A DNA stretch of 64,000 nt. Origin: Xanthostigma xanthostigma (taxonomy: Eukaryota > Arthropoda > Insecta > Raphidioptera > Raphidiidae). The position numbers and the translations under genes are program-made. Positions 1-11,040 of the stretch are shown here, in pieces. The notes under the pieces were generated by a model, which had not been told where the DNA came from, searched no databases, and saw only the letters and a program-made list of their open reading frames with translations. The stretch spans positions 26,994,465 to 27,058,464 of the forward strand of contig OY754468.1 in NCBI GenBank assembly GCA_963575645.1, read 5' to 3'. Within the stretch, counting starts at the first letter, position 1. Each line of letters begins with the position of its first letter.

Positions 1-185
1 GTTCAAAATATCTAGTAAATGAAAAATAATATCCCCGGTAAATACACTGACACAATGTGTTGCTACAGTTGTTAACATTAAATGGCGACTTCTGTTTATC
101 ATTACATCACTAGTACGTAATTGGTAATTTTACGTGTTTGCACACGTGTATGAAAAGTATTTTTGAAAATGAAAGTGCTTGTTGC

Positions 186-303
186 TTCAATTATAGTAAA
201 AAAGCGTGGGGTGCTTGATTTCCTTGATAGCTATTTATAAAATTAGAGTTACAATCAAAAATATAGTAATTGGTACCCCATGCTTTTTTATACTATAATT
301 GAA
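186..303. repeat. Short hairpin repeat
   Basis: The arm starting TTCAATTATAGTAAAAAAGC at 186 is repeated inverted near 275-303 (GCTTTTTTATACTATAATTG), with GGGGT/ACCCC also matching. This gives roughly 30-bp arms and a 55-base loop. A short inverted motif (TTTGCACACGTGT near 137, ACACGTGTGCAAA near 494) surrounds it. It is probably a miniature element; family unknown. Confidence 0.6.
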
Positions 304-886
304 TTATTTTGTAAATTATTATTTTCTACTTTTTAGTTCGGTTTGCTATTAACGCGTGTTTCTATTAGCTTTTTTAAACTATAATATATTTTCTTAATTT
401 TTAGTCTAAAAACGACATTAAAAAGTTAATTTTTTTTCGAAGTTTTTAAGTTCAATTTTTTTGTGAAATAATTGTATTGTCATCGGCCCTTGACACGTGT
501 GCAAATTTTCAAATTGATCAGACTTCTTGAAACTGGTAAAAATTACACTGAAAAATTTCTTTACATACATACAGGTCAAGCTAATATAAGCGTGTTAATA
601 AAAAAGGTAAATCGAAAACAACCTGGAGAGAGTTGACTGTAAAGAAACTAATTTCACACGATTGCAGAAAACGTATACCGAGAATTTCACGACGAATTCC
701 CCATTTAATAGTAATTGTTTAACAAAACGCACTGAACCTGGAAAACCTGTCATGAATATGCAAGAGCAATCAATATCAATTAATACATAATGGACCATTG
801 TACTGTTATTTCACATTTACGAGCATTTTAATAGCCTTGCGCTACGTACGTGTAATACTTGTATGAGAATAAACTCTAGTTCAGGG

Positions 887-1318
887 TAGTGATGAGAATA
901 AATCGAGAGATGATAATCGATTCATTCGATTATTAATATATCTCGAGATATCTCGATTATTATATACAATTAATAATTCATTCGATTAATATGAATCATT
1001 TTACTACAAACTTAACTACCGAATCGAATTACTACTAAAATTAGTCGAATGAATGAATCGAATAAATGCATGTATCGGAACGGAACACTACGAAACACTT
1101 CTAATAAGTACTACTGTAATAATCGAGATTCGAGAAAGACCATAGTAGCCAATCAACAGCTAGTAGCTACACATAAGTTGTGAGCGAGATAGATACTACT
1201 AATTTAGTAGTATCTATCTCACTCGCAAACTACTAAATTAGTAAAATATTTCGATTATGGCAATCATTCGATTACTAATGTCTCGATTATAAAAATATCT
1301 CGATTATTCCCATCACTA
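887..1318. mobile_element. hAT-like miniature element (432 bp)
   Basis: Ends TAGTGATGAGAATAA and TTATTCCCATCACTA are inverted repeats, flanked by GTTCAGGG and CTTCAGGA (6 of 8 bases alike), as expected of an old 8-bp hAT duplication. The interior is made of degenerate ATTCGATTA-like repeats on both strands, plus a near-perfect palindrome around 1182-1230 (GAGATAGATACTACTAA on the left arm). No coding capacity. Confidence 0.65.
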
Positions 1319-1605
1319 CTTCAGGACACGCTTTAAAATAATAAGTCGAGACTGTAACGTTGAAAGGTGGAGTGTTTGCAGTAGAAGAGATGCTAGCTTG
1401 AAAATAAATTGAATTAATATCTGGTATAAGGTGTAGCTAAAATCCAAGTGTAGATAGGTTCTGTAAGACGCAATGAAACTCATTTTCTATAGAGAAACGC
1501 GTACTTATAAATAATTAATAGTATAGCTATGAGGGGTGAAAATCGTATAAGATCGATTAGGGTCTCAGCATATTATATTACTTGTGTCATTTTTGTGGTA
1601 TGTAG
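1319..1605. other. Spacer, possible eroded 5' part of the LINE
   Basis: No frame or repeat boundary is recognised. The frame of the LINE at 1606 is closed by a TAG at 1603-1605, and no endonuclease motifs could be read upstream of it, so the 5' junction of the LINE may lie in this stretch. Confidence 0.3.
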
Positions 1606-3966
1606 TCAATAGACTTAAAGGGTTTCGTTGGTCATAAAGACAGAACTTTTGATAAAGATAGATATACACTCTATACGCTAACAGTTTGTCTGATTGAAAT
1701 AGGGAGATATCTTTATTTGAATGTTATCCAGATGGAACGTGCGAACAAATTAAATAAAAAATATTACACTAGAGATTTTTCAAATTTTAATGATTCTATT
1801 TTTACAAGAGATGTTAACAACTTTGACTGGTCATCTATCTTTTATCTGGAAGACGTAAATGACAAAGTTGCACAATTCGTTGCAAATGTAGACAATATTT
1901 TAGAAATCCATGCTCCGTACATCCTTCAGATAAATAAAAATAAGAAAACTGAAGCACCCTGGATTACATACGTCATAAAAATTATGATGAAAAAACGAGA
2001 CTTCGCTAGGAAAAAATATTTAAATGATAGAAAAATGTCAACCAAACAATACTATATCTCTTTAAAAAAACTAACACAGAAAGCAATTATTGCTGAGAAA
2101 AGAGCTTACTTCAATACGTTCATAAATAAAAATACCAACCCTAACTCGTTATGGAAAAATTTCAAGCAGTTACGATTTATGAAGTCAGCTTTAAATGATA
2201 TTCCTGAGTTCTTACAAAATTCTGATGATATCAATGACTTTTTTCTTAAGATAGCAAATGATAACAGTCTCAAAATAAACAACGATATCTTAAATAATTA
2301 CCTTAGTAATTATCATCCACGTGTAACTGAACAGTTTTCTTTTAGTTTGACTACAAGGGAGGAAATTTCTGAAATTCTGTCTACAATATCAACAAATGCA
2401 ACAGGTTTTGATGGTATTTCGATTAATATTTTGAAATTGTGTATGCCAGTCTGCTTAGATGTCTTACTAAATATTATAAATACATCCTTACTTGAATCGG
2501 TTTTCCCTAATATGTGGAAAATGGCATTGGTCAGGCCACTACCTAAAATCAACAATCCTAAAGAATATTCAGACTTGAGACCTATCAGCATACTTTGCGC
2601 AGCTTCGAAAATAATTGAAAAGATAGTGTACAGGCAAATCACATCATTTTTAATAAATAATAATTTGTTTCCCTCCCATCAATCGGGTTTCAGACGTCAC
2701 CACAGTACTGTTACTGCTCTTACATCTGTTGTTGATGACATTAGGTCTTACATAGACAATTCTCAATGTGCTGCTCTAGTGCTATTAGACTTTAGTAAGG
2801 CATTTGATACTATTGACCATGAATTATTGTTGGCAAAGCTGCATTATCTGGGCTTTTCAAATCAAACAACTTGCTGGTTCAATTCTTATTTATTTAATAG
2901 GCATCAGGCAGTCTCACTGAAGTCAAATAGTACGGAGTACTCTAATTTAAACTTTTTAAAAAACTCACGGGGAGTTCCTCAAGGGTCGATACTTGGACCT
3001 CTACTGTTTATATTATATATTTCTGACATAGAGAACTGTCTTACTTTCTGCAAAGTCCAGCAATATGCGGATGATACACAGATATACATGCCGTTTTGTC
3101 TTTCAGATAGCGACAATGCCATACAGCTGCTAAATCATGATTTGCAATCTATTAGTACATATAGTAGAGACCATGCCTTGCGATTGAATTCTTCCAAATC
3201 ATCAGTATGCTATATTGGCAGCTCTCAAACAGTAAAAAGTATTTCACATCTTACGCTATCAGTTTATATAAACAGGGAACTAGTTCCTAATGTTTCCTCA
3301 GCAAAAAATCTGGGCGTGGTATTTGACTGTCATCTGGATTTTGCAGACCATATAGCCTTAAAATTTAAACAGGCATTTTATAGATTAAGAGTAATCCGAA
3401 GGTTCGGAAATTTTATGACGACTGAAATTAAATCTAGATTGGTTAACACACTAATACTTCCGATAGTTGAGTACGGTGACGTTGTTTACTGGAGCTCATT
3501 AGATTTTACCACCAGAAATAGACTGCAAATGATGCAGAATGCATGTTTGAGGTTTATATATAATATATCATATAGAAATCATAATTTAACGCCATTAATT
3601 ATTAAACATAATCTTCTCAACATGTATCATAGGGGTTTGTTGCATTTCTGCTATTTTTTAGTAAAAATAGTAAAATCTAATGAGCCCCAGTATCTACTTA
3701 GAAAACTGTCTGCCAGTCAAAATCCTTATAGTCCCCGTTATGATTTATTTACATTGCCTTTACCTCACTCCTCTCAATTTCAAAAATCCTTTTCATATGT
3801 AGCCCCAAAACTTTTAAATGACATGTCCCAATCACCTGACTTGGCAGATATAACAAATAAAATTTTGAATCTGAAACCAGCCAAACTAAAAATACTAATA
3901 AAACAATTTGTTTATAAAAGGCAACTCAATACCAACAATTTTCGTGCCTGTGTGTTAACCAACTAG
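1606..3966 (+). CDS. Non-LTR retrotransposon reverse transcriptase (CR1/L2-like), 5'-truncated
   Basis: The frame is open from 1606 to the TAG at 3964-3966; the first in-frame ATG is at 1732, but this is an internal part of a longer ORF2. The early KYYTRDFSNFN and WSSIF stretch fits the linker that follows the endonuclease in CR1-group elements. Reverse transcriptase blocks follow in order: GFDGISINIL, DLRPISIL, HQSGFRRHHST, LLDFSKAFDTIDH (catalytic Asp codon 2788), SRGVPQGSILGPLLF and QYADDTQIY (catalytic YADD at 3064-3075). A C-terminal region typical of CR1/Jockey-like ORF2 follows. All three catalytic aspartates are present and the frame is uninterrupted over about 780 codons, so the copy is fairly young. 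The endonuclease domain is missing, so it cannot move by itself as it stands. Clade assignment (CR1, L2, Kiri or Daphne) is by resemblance only. Confidence 0.9.
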   Translation, partial: SIDLKGFVGHKDRTFDKDRYTLYTLTVCLIEIGRYLYLNVIQMERANKLNKKYYTRDFSNFNDSIFTRDVNNFDWSSIFYLEDVNDKVAQFVANVDNILEIHAPYILQINKNKKTEAPWITYVIKIMMKKRDFARKKYLNDRKMSTKQYYISLKKLTQKAIIAEKRAYFNTFINKNTNPNSLWKNFKQLRFMKSALNDIPEFLQNSDDINDFFLKIANDNSLKINNDILNNYLSNYHPRVTEQFSFSLTTREEISEILSTISTNATGFDGISINILKLCMPVCLDVLLNIINTSLLESVFPNMWKMALVRPLPKINNPKEYSDLRPISILCAASKIIEKIVYRQITSFLINNNLFPSHQSGFRRHHSTVTALTSVVDDIRSYIDNSQCAALVLLDFSKAFDTIDHELLLAKLHYLGFSNQTTCWFNSYLFNRHQAVSLKSNSTEYSNLNFLKNSRGVPQGSILGPLLFILYISDIENCLTFCKVQQYADDTQIYMPFCLSDSDNAIQLLNHDLQSISTYSRDHALRLNSSKSSVCYIGSSQTVKSISHLTLSVYINRELVPNVSSAKNLGVVFDCHLDFADHIALKFKQAFYRLRVIRRFGNFMTTEIKSRLVNTLILPIVEYGDVVYWSSLDFTTRNRLQMMQNACLRFIYNISYRNHNLTPLIIKHNLLNMYHRGLLHFCYFLVKIVKSNEPQYLLRKLSASQNPYSPRYDLFTLPLPHSSQFQKSFSYVAPKLLNDMSQSPDLADITNKILNLKPAKLKILIKQFVYKRQLNTNNFRACVLTN

Positions 3967-4122
3967 ATTAAATTTTTCTTCTTTTTGTAAATATGATTTT
4001 ATAAAGTTTTATGTACAGGGGCAGGAGGAAGATCAAACTCTAGTTTGATCCTGTCCCTATTGCCTAAATTTGTACATTTAGAGCAATAAACGTTTATTAT
4101 TATTGTTATTATTATTATTATT
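1606..4122 (+). mobile_element. CR1-like LINE, 5'-truncated, with simple-repeat tail
   Basis: The reverse transcriptase frame is followed by a 3' region with a perfect hairpin at 4031-4050 (GATCAAACT / AGTTTGATC), AATAAA at 4085-4090 and an ATT/GTT microsatellite tail (about 4094-4122). Short-repeat tails instead of poly(A) are typical of CR1/I-type LINEs. The 5' boundary is uncertain (between about 1530 and 1606) and I saw no clear target duplication. Confidence 0.8.
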
Positions 4123-4994
4123 AACATTAACGACACAATCTCGATAAAAGACGCAGATTTATATTTGCTTTCTTTGTGGGTTAACCTCTTGTTGAAATAG
4201 GTGACGCTTGGTGCATATTTTATATGTTCGTGATAAAGAAGGTCGATAACAACCAATCGAATGATTTATCGTAAATTTTCGAGCGAATTCGGATAAGTGT
4301 GTAATGTGGTGTATTTTTACTAAATGAGATCGATGTTTCTCTCTGTCTGCTTTTAGAGGGTCGGTTTGAAAAAGGGTTTCGCTCTATCGGATTTATTCCA
4401 TCTGAGAACTGGTTCCAATAGATCTGAATGATTAGCCTAAATGAAACTAGTGATGCCATAATTAGGAATTTTACACATAGGATAACTGCCGAATTGAGAA
4501 TCTTCTTTCCTTTAAGACTTCTTTTTTTTCCTTTTGAGGTACGGAACCCTAACCCTAAACAGAACAATTCTAAAACAATATTTATTTCGACAAACCGCGA
4601 CTTTTAAAATACGCGCGCTTTTTCACAGCCAATATAAACAAACTGAATTTTTCAAAGTTGTTGAAATGCTACGCTTAAACATCAAAGGTACAGCACGTAG
4701 CGTCGTCCTTAACAGATCTAATCTACTTTTCGTTAAAATACAGTATTAAGTGATATTTGGGGGGTGGTGTTAAACAAAGAAAGAATTAAAACGAATAGGG
4801 GTCGGAGCTTGTGACAGACAAATGTATCGATTTAATGGAGGATACTCTGATAAGAAAAGTTTAGGTCAACATAGATAAACCTTGTTAAGATAAACATAAT
4901 CATCTGTATGTGCTTTTTGCGCTTTCGTCAGTGATAAGAGTTTGTACTTCTGAACAAGCCACTGAAAAGTATACATATCACATGCAGTTTGTTA
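4123..4994. other. Intergenic, no gene seen
   Basis: Unclassified AT-rich sequence. Around 4538 a GAGGTACGGAACCCTAA string resembles 3' ends of insect LINE/SINE elements. Short frames here lack family motifs. Confidence 0.4.
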
Positions 4995-5605
4995 CAGTGT
5001 AATGCTGTATGGCACATACACTATTGGCGCCAGTCGGATGGCGAAACCTACGGGTCGGACAAAAATTGCTCGACGTTTCACATCACACTGAACAATTTGT
5101 TACCTTTTTTGAAAATGTTTATTTATATATGTGTGTCCGAGCTTTCGAAATGCTTAATTAACTTTCAAGAAATTATGTATATACGTCACATATATAAATA
5201 TTTCAAAAGAACTTAATTGGATGTCGTTAAGGCTTGTTTTGAAGGATTAGAAAGTGTTTTTGAGCCCAAAAATACCGACAAATTTCCGGAATTATTTAAA
5301 AAAAAGAAATATTTGAGTAAATATTAAAATGTGCCCCTAAAATGTTATCTTATTCGAACAAACAGGACTGTATTTACAAATTTGAAACACTAAAATAGTA
5401 ATTTGTTTATTTATTAAATTTAGTGTACATAGATATTGAATTGATCATAATATTGAAATTAAGAAAAAATATTTTGAGGTGTGTATTAAGGGGTTGAATT
5501 TTTATTTTGTTTAAAAACAAATTTGAGTTTACATAGTAAAGCATTTTTATTAGCAAATATTTTTGCGGAAGGGTTTGGCATTGCGACCGGAGTTTTTATT
5601 TTTAT
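4995..5605 (+). repeat. Dispersed repeat family R1, copy 1
   Basis: Begins near TGGCACATACACTATTGGCG, continues with GTCGGATGGCGAAACCTA and CTCGACGTTTC, then GAGCCCAAAAATACCGAC at about 5263, and ends near GGCATTGCGACCGGAGTTTT. The same blocks occur in the same order on the minus strand at 13036-12290, and the first block again at 63594. No coding frame; a non-autonomous element of unknown class. Confidence 0.7.
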
Positions 5606-5794
5606 TACTGTAGCACACGTTGCATTATGCATCACGAATGCACTGATAAAGTGTTATCACTAAAGTTGAATCAGTTTAAGTGTACAAGTTCCTGTTTACA
5701 CATTCTGGGTGGCCGGTTTAAGGAAATATTATACGAAAAATGACAAATCAACAACAAATATATATCTTTATAATACTACGTGACTACATACAGG

Positions 5795-6045
5795 CAAGAG
5801 CGTAGATATTTTTCTTTCTGGAGGGGGGGGGGGTAAATAAAGCAAAAAAATATTAATATCACACAAGACTACTCACGAAGAAAGGCGTCAAGTAAAATTT
5901 CAATTCTCAAACTAATTTTACAAATTCCTTTTTGAAAGAGTATTTCTAAATTTTATTGCTGTCAGGTATTCGTATTGTTTTTAGTTTAATTTTCTTTATT
6001 ATTATGAACCTGGGGGGAGTAATTACCCCCATATTTACGCTCTTG
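5795..6045. mobile_element. hAT-type miniature element family A, copy 1 (251 bp)
   Basis: Terminal inverted repeats CAAGAGCGTAGAT / ATTTACGCTCTTG, flanked by CATACAGG and CATACAAG (7 of 8 alike), an 8-bp hAT-style target duplication. Just inside the ends lie G-rich (GGGGGGGGGG) and CCCCC runs. Copies also at 31162, 46090, about 48165 and a fragment at 35433. Confidence 0.85.
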
Positions 6046-6053
6046 CATACAAG

Positions 6054-7474
6054 GTAAGAAAAAACAGTCTAACGTCAATTAATAAACCGAAATATTGATT
6101 GTAACTTGTAATTTCTATATTGCATATTTAATAATATTTATGTTAATAGTGGTAGTAGCAAAATGCCGATGCCAAGTTTTCTTTTTTTGTTTATTAAAAA
6201 AAAAAAAAAAAACAGTGCAAGAATATTATAAATTAAAGAAGAGAAAGTATGACAAAATATTAGTATGCTTTGCAGTTGAAAATTTTCCGAAGTTGTTTAA
6301 TTTTTCTCGCTGGGAACATGTATTTAAAAATGTAGTATAATATAAGTCGTCATTCATCTATGCATTTTGGGCAATGATTTTTTTGGCCGCCACTTTGAAA
6401 ATAAGAGTAATAATTTTATGTAGTATCTCCGTACTCGTAAATCTCACAAAAATTTTGTAGACTGCAATAATAAAGATAACAAAATTTTCAAGAGCTTTTG
6501 TTAATAACTTTTTGACGTAGCGTAAATAATAAAAACGTTATGAATATTTTAATTTTATCAATTTTAAACGAAAATACTTTTATTACTAAAAGTATTTGTT
6601 ACATACCGCACAGTTGCAGATAAGTGACAGCACCATTTTATCACTTCAAATGTGTTATTTGTCGTTTAATTGATTTTTATATATATTTTATTCGCTCTTT
6701 TGTATTCTGTAAATTTCCCGCTATAATATTTTGCCATATAAAGATAAACGCTTCAAAATATCTAGACAAAATCAAACAAAAAATCACTGCCTACCTAAAA
6801 TTCCCAGTTCACCCCTTTTTTCATCCATTTGATTGCACTATAAGTAAAAAATTTCTTATGATTCTTTATTCCGCCGTTTGCTGTTGACAAGAAGCTTTAT
6901 AAAAAATTACGTGGAAATGACGTAGAGAATAATTCAAATGTGTAGGCATTCATAACCGGTGTTGTTCCAAATCTTCTTGGTTTTAAGGCTTGTAGGCCGT
7001 GGTCCACTGGTATTTCAACCTGATGTTTCGTCTAATAGATTTGAAAGATAGTATGAGTGGCATCTTTGTCAATATAATATCAAGAAAATGGTTTTAAACA
7101 TATCATTATAATATAGAAAAAACTGACTAATTGCTCATGTTTATTTTTAGATAAAGAAAGGTCAGGTTTATGTGTCGTTAAAGAAATTTCATATTTATTT
7201 TCCGAAAAAGACATTTTTAGGCTTGGCTGTATTTTATAATATCGTTTACCAGGGGGTAAGGAGAGATCGGTTGAGAAATGTAGTATTTTACGAGAGAATA
7301 AGAACGACCGAAAAAGTCTTCAAATGTTTTACGTGATTTATATATAAGTACATAAATATAAATCCGCGAACCAATTCTGCAGAAATGAAAGTAACCTTGG
7401 GTCCTTTCTCTATACTGACTTAAAAATCATTTTTTAAGTGTTTCTGACACCTCTTTTTCTGATCCCTTTTTTTC
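6054..7474. other. Intergenic, no gene seen
   Basis: AT-rich, with an A-run near 6197. Small frames (for example near 6095 and 6624) have no family signature and low-complexity composition. Confidence 0.4.
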
Positions 7475-7586
7475 TAGATCTGTGAATTTTTAAATCTTTT
7501 CGGTTTTTAATGTAGATGTCTTTACGTGATTTATCGTATATACATCGACATTAAAAAAGGAAAAGATTTAAAAATTCACAGATCTA
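7475..7586. repeat. Hairpin repeat with ~45-bp arms
   Basis: TAGATCTGTGAATTTTTAAA at 7475 is matched inverted by TTTAAAAATTCACAGATCTA ending at 7586; the arms continue through the AAAAG/CTTTT stretch. A miniature foldback, family unknown. Confidence 0.7.
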
Positions 7587-7667
7587 AAATATATGACAAA
7601 ATACATTGACATTAATATATCAATAAAAACACTAGACATTAACCGGATATTTAAGCATTAAAATATA

Positions 7668-8307
7668 TCTATATATATAAAATTCTCGTGTCACAGTTTT
7701 CGTTGCCATACTCCTCCGAAACGGCTTGACCGATTTTGATGAAATTTTTTGTGCTTATCCGGTATCTATGAGAATCGGCCAACATCTATTTTTCATCCCC
7801 CTAAATGTTAGGGGTAGTCCACCCCTAAATTTTTTTTTTATTTTTTAGACAAAATTTTTAATTTCTATTTTTTTATGATACAACATACAAAAATACATAC
7901 AATCCTCAATTTTCACCCTTCTACGATCAACCCTTATTTTTTAATAGCCATTTTAGTAATTTAATCATTTTTCCTCTCCGGTCGAAAACTGATCAATCGT
8001 CATTTAATTAGTTATCCCCGCCAGATGTCTACAGGTGTCACTTCGCCAACATCTATTTTTCATCCCCCTAAATTTTTTTTCTTCCTTCCCCATTCGTTCT
8101 TTTGCACCGGGCACGACGGCGCAGCCGGAGTGCTCGACATACACACATATACGTCCATGTATATTTTAAAATAAATAAAATAGATAGATAGATGTTCCAA
8201 TTAAATTGTTTTATTATTTCACTTTATACGTAGCGAAGCACGTACAGGGCCGCTATATATATATATATTATACTGTTAGGCGGTACGAAGTTCGCCGGGT
8301 CCGCTAG
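7668..8307 (+). mobile_element. Helitron-like non-autonomous element (640 bp)
   Basis: Starts TCTATATATATAAAATTC and ends GCCGGGTCCGCTAG, inserted between A and T, the Helitron signature (5' TC, 3' CTRR, A^T target, no duplication). The 5' portion CGTGTCACAGTTTTCGTTGC and CGAAACGGCTTGACCGATTT is typical of this widespread insect family. No coding frame. Confidence 0.75.
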
Positions 8308-9743
8308 TATTATATATCCTTGATTTTTTAAATGATATTTGGCCTTGGTGTAATAAAAAGATCATTAGACTATAATAAAATAACAATTCATTTCTGATTG
8401 GTTGCTTAACATCTTTTAGTGTGAATTCTGTAACCGAAATTAATTATATTTAATTTAGTACCAGCCCTATCTTACATCTACATATACAGGGTTAAATTGA
8501 TATTTTTTGTATCTTTTTACGCCGGTTTCGGTGATGAAAACTGTAAAAGAGCTGAATCGAGTTTATAAATTTTGCTGTTGTTTCAAATGAAACATCCTGC
8601 ATATTTTTTGCTGAATTGAATAAGAACTATACTGCCTATACATTCACATTTTTTTGTCACCGAGTTACAGTTTATTGACTTTCTTTAGTCAGAATATGAG
8701 TTTCTTTCGATTGAATGTTAAAATATGCATAATTTCATTTGAAACAGTAAAGTTTATGACGCTATCTCAGAAATGTGGCATTCTATTGTTGTTTTTACAG
8801 TCGCATTCACCATTCAGCTTAAAAAGTTACTATACTTTATCCGTTTGGCCGAAATCGTAGTTCCATTAATAAAAATCTGGCTCACATGAACGGATTTCAT
8901 GCATAATTCTCTGTAGTTTTCTTGCAATTTTTATTCTTTAACGACCTTTTTATAGGTCTTAAATAAATGGAACTGCATCTTTAAAAATTATCTATTTTGC
9001 GCTAAATAAGAAACTAAAGAAAACCTGAAAAACAACATGGTTTTCCTATAATCTAAACAACCTATATTTTATATGATCATTTTTTTTTAAATTAAAATAA
9101 TTTTAGAAATAAGATGTCGGACATAGTTTTCTTTTATTAAAAAAGGAGCCCTTTATAACGACGTGCCACGTGATAAAAGCATGTTTTTAATTTTCATTTT
9201 ATTGGCCGCAGGGAAACCAGTGGAATCTTGAAATAGTTTAATTTCTTTATACTGTTTACTGAATAAATATCTTCTACTAAATTAATGTTAAAATTTACAT
9301 TAAAATTATTATTACGTGGTTAAAAATACATTTATATTATATATACAATACCTTGTTATTAGCAAAACAGTTTAATTGGAAAATTAATGTGTCACATGTG
9401 ATGGGTTGTGTCAACAAAATAAGCTTTTAAAATGTCATGTTTACTGGTTATAAAAAACTACCAATGGAAAAATATTTGCGGCGCTCATTCGGTCTTAAAT
9501 TATCAATATTTTTTTAGTGTCGCTAATGTATTCTCTAATACACATTTGAACACATTAAAGAAATGCTTGCTTTCTCCTCAGCACATTTATAATAGTAAAA
9601 AAAAACATTTTGTTAGTATGCTGTATCTATTTATTTTATATAAACACGGTATCGCAACAAATAGTATAGTGGCACAGGTTAATGACAGAGAATATACCTG
9701 AGAATAACTTCAAATCTAGAAACGTCTCTAGACGATATACCTA
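8308..9743. other. Intergenic, no gene seen
   Basis: Unclassified AT-rich sequence; frames at about 8654 and 9432 have no recognisable motif. Confidence 0.4.
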
Positions 9744-10947
9744 TATTCAAAGCAATGGCACGTCAATCCGGTGTCGGAGAGGCAACCGGATGGCGAGTGG
9801 TAATCTGGGCCTATGAGTGGTACAGAACCCCCTGGTAGCGGCCAAAGTGACCCCAAATGGACGGGGGCGGCGATATGGGGGTGGAGCAAAATCGAAAAAT
9901 GTTTGAAAAGGCAACCGGATAAAAATGCGGTTGCATTGAAGGAAATACCCTAATTATATAATAAATTTTTTTGCCATCCGAAACACGCGGGCCGTTTTTG
10001 CACTAGCGAATAAAAAAAAATAAAAAAAAAACTGAAAAGGCAACCGCTTCAAAATTAGTGAGCATACGTATTGACACCACCAAAGGTTGGCAAAAAATTG
10101 TCATCCGATCCTGATGGGCAGTTTCGGAGAAACAACCCCTCAAAGTCGCCGAAAAACCCTTTTTTTCGATTTTTTCAACAATAAGTAAAAAAACACACTA
10201 AAAATTGTTCAAATCGGATGGCATTCGAAATTTATACTGTCCTAAGTACAAATAATAGTGTATCAATGCCATCCGATTTCGATTAAATTTACCCCTATTT
10301 AGCCACCCCCCAAAACTCATGAAAATAACAATTTTATGCAGCGTATGGCATTATTTTTATTGTTATTGAGTTTTGGGGGTTGGCTAAATAGGGGTAAATT
10401 TAATCAAAATCGGATGGCATTGATACACTCTATTATTTGTACTTAGGACAGTATAAATTTCAAATGCCATCCGATTTGAACAATTTTTAGTGTGTTTTTT
10501 TTTACTTATTGTTGAAAAATCGAAAAAAAGGGTTTTTCGGCGACTTTGAGGGGTTGTTTCTCCGAAACTGCCCATCAGGATCGGATGGCAATTTTTTTCC
10601 AACGTTTGGTGGTGTCAATAAGTATGCTCACTAAATTTGAAGCGGTTGCCTTTTCAGTTTTTTTTTTATTTTTTTTTTATTCGCTAGTGCAAAAACGGCC
10701 CGCGTGTTTCGGATGGCAAAAAAAATTTATTATATAATTAGGGTATTTCCTTCAATGCAACCGCATTTTTATCCGGTTGCCTTTTCAAACATTTTTCGAT
10801 TTTGCTCCACCCCCATATCGCCGCCCCCGTCCATTTGGGGTCACTTTGGCCGCTACCAGGGGGTTCTGTACCACTCATAGGCCCAGATTACCACTCGCCA
10901 TCCGGTTGCCTCTCCGACACCGGATTGACGTGCCATTGCTTTGAATA
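9744..10947. mobile_element. Giant foldback (palindromic) element, ~600-bp arms
   Basis: The two arms run from TATTCAAAGCAATGG (9744) to CCATTGCTTTGAATA (10947), are nearly identical throughout, and meet at a loop of only a few bases near 10340-10350. The ends can be read as TTCAAAGCAATGG flanked by TA, as in Tc1/mariner-type targets, though TA is itself part of the palindrome. Each arm carries repeated short motifs (GGCAACCGGAT, GCCATCCGA and variants, about seven per arm). Frames inside are arm reflections, not genes. Confidence 0.85.
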
Positions 10948-10964
10948 CTAGAGAGTGAGGTGAA

Positions 10965-11040
10965 ATAAAAGTAAGTTCAAGAACTAAAACCCGACTACTG
11001 AAAAATAACTCTCTAAAAAGTATGAGACAAGAAATGCGGT
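10965..11040 (+). repeat. Half copy of the inverted-repeat element at 60096
   Basis: AAGTAAGTTCAAGAACTAAA, CCCGACTACTGAAAA and AAGTATGAGACAAG match one arm of the palindromic element at 60096-60345. Only one arm is present. Confidence 0.5.

Noticed and set aside
4543-4556. Telomere-like CCCTAACCCTAA
   Set aside because: Only two repeats, within text resembling a retroelement end; insect telomeres are usually TTAGG.
10384-10737. Frames on both strands within the giant palindrome
   Set aside because: They mirror each other across the palindrome and contain no recognised domain.
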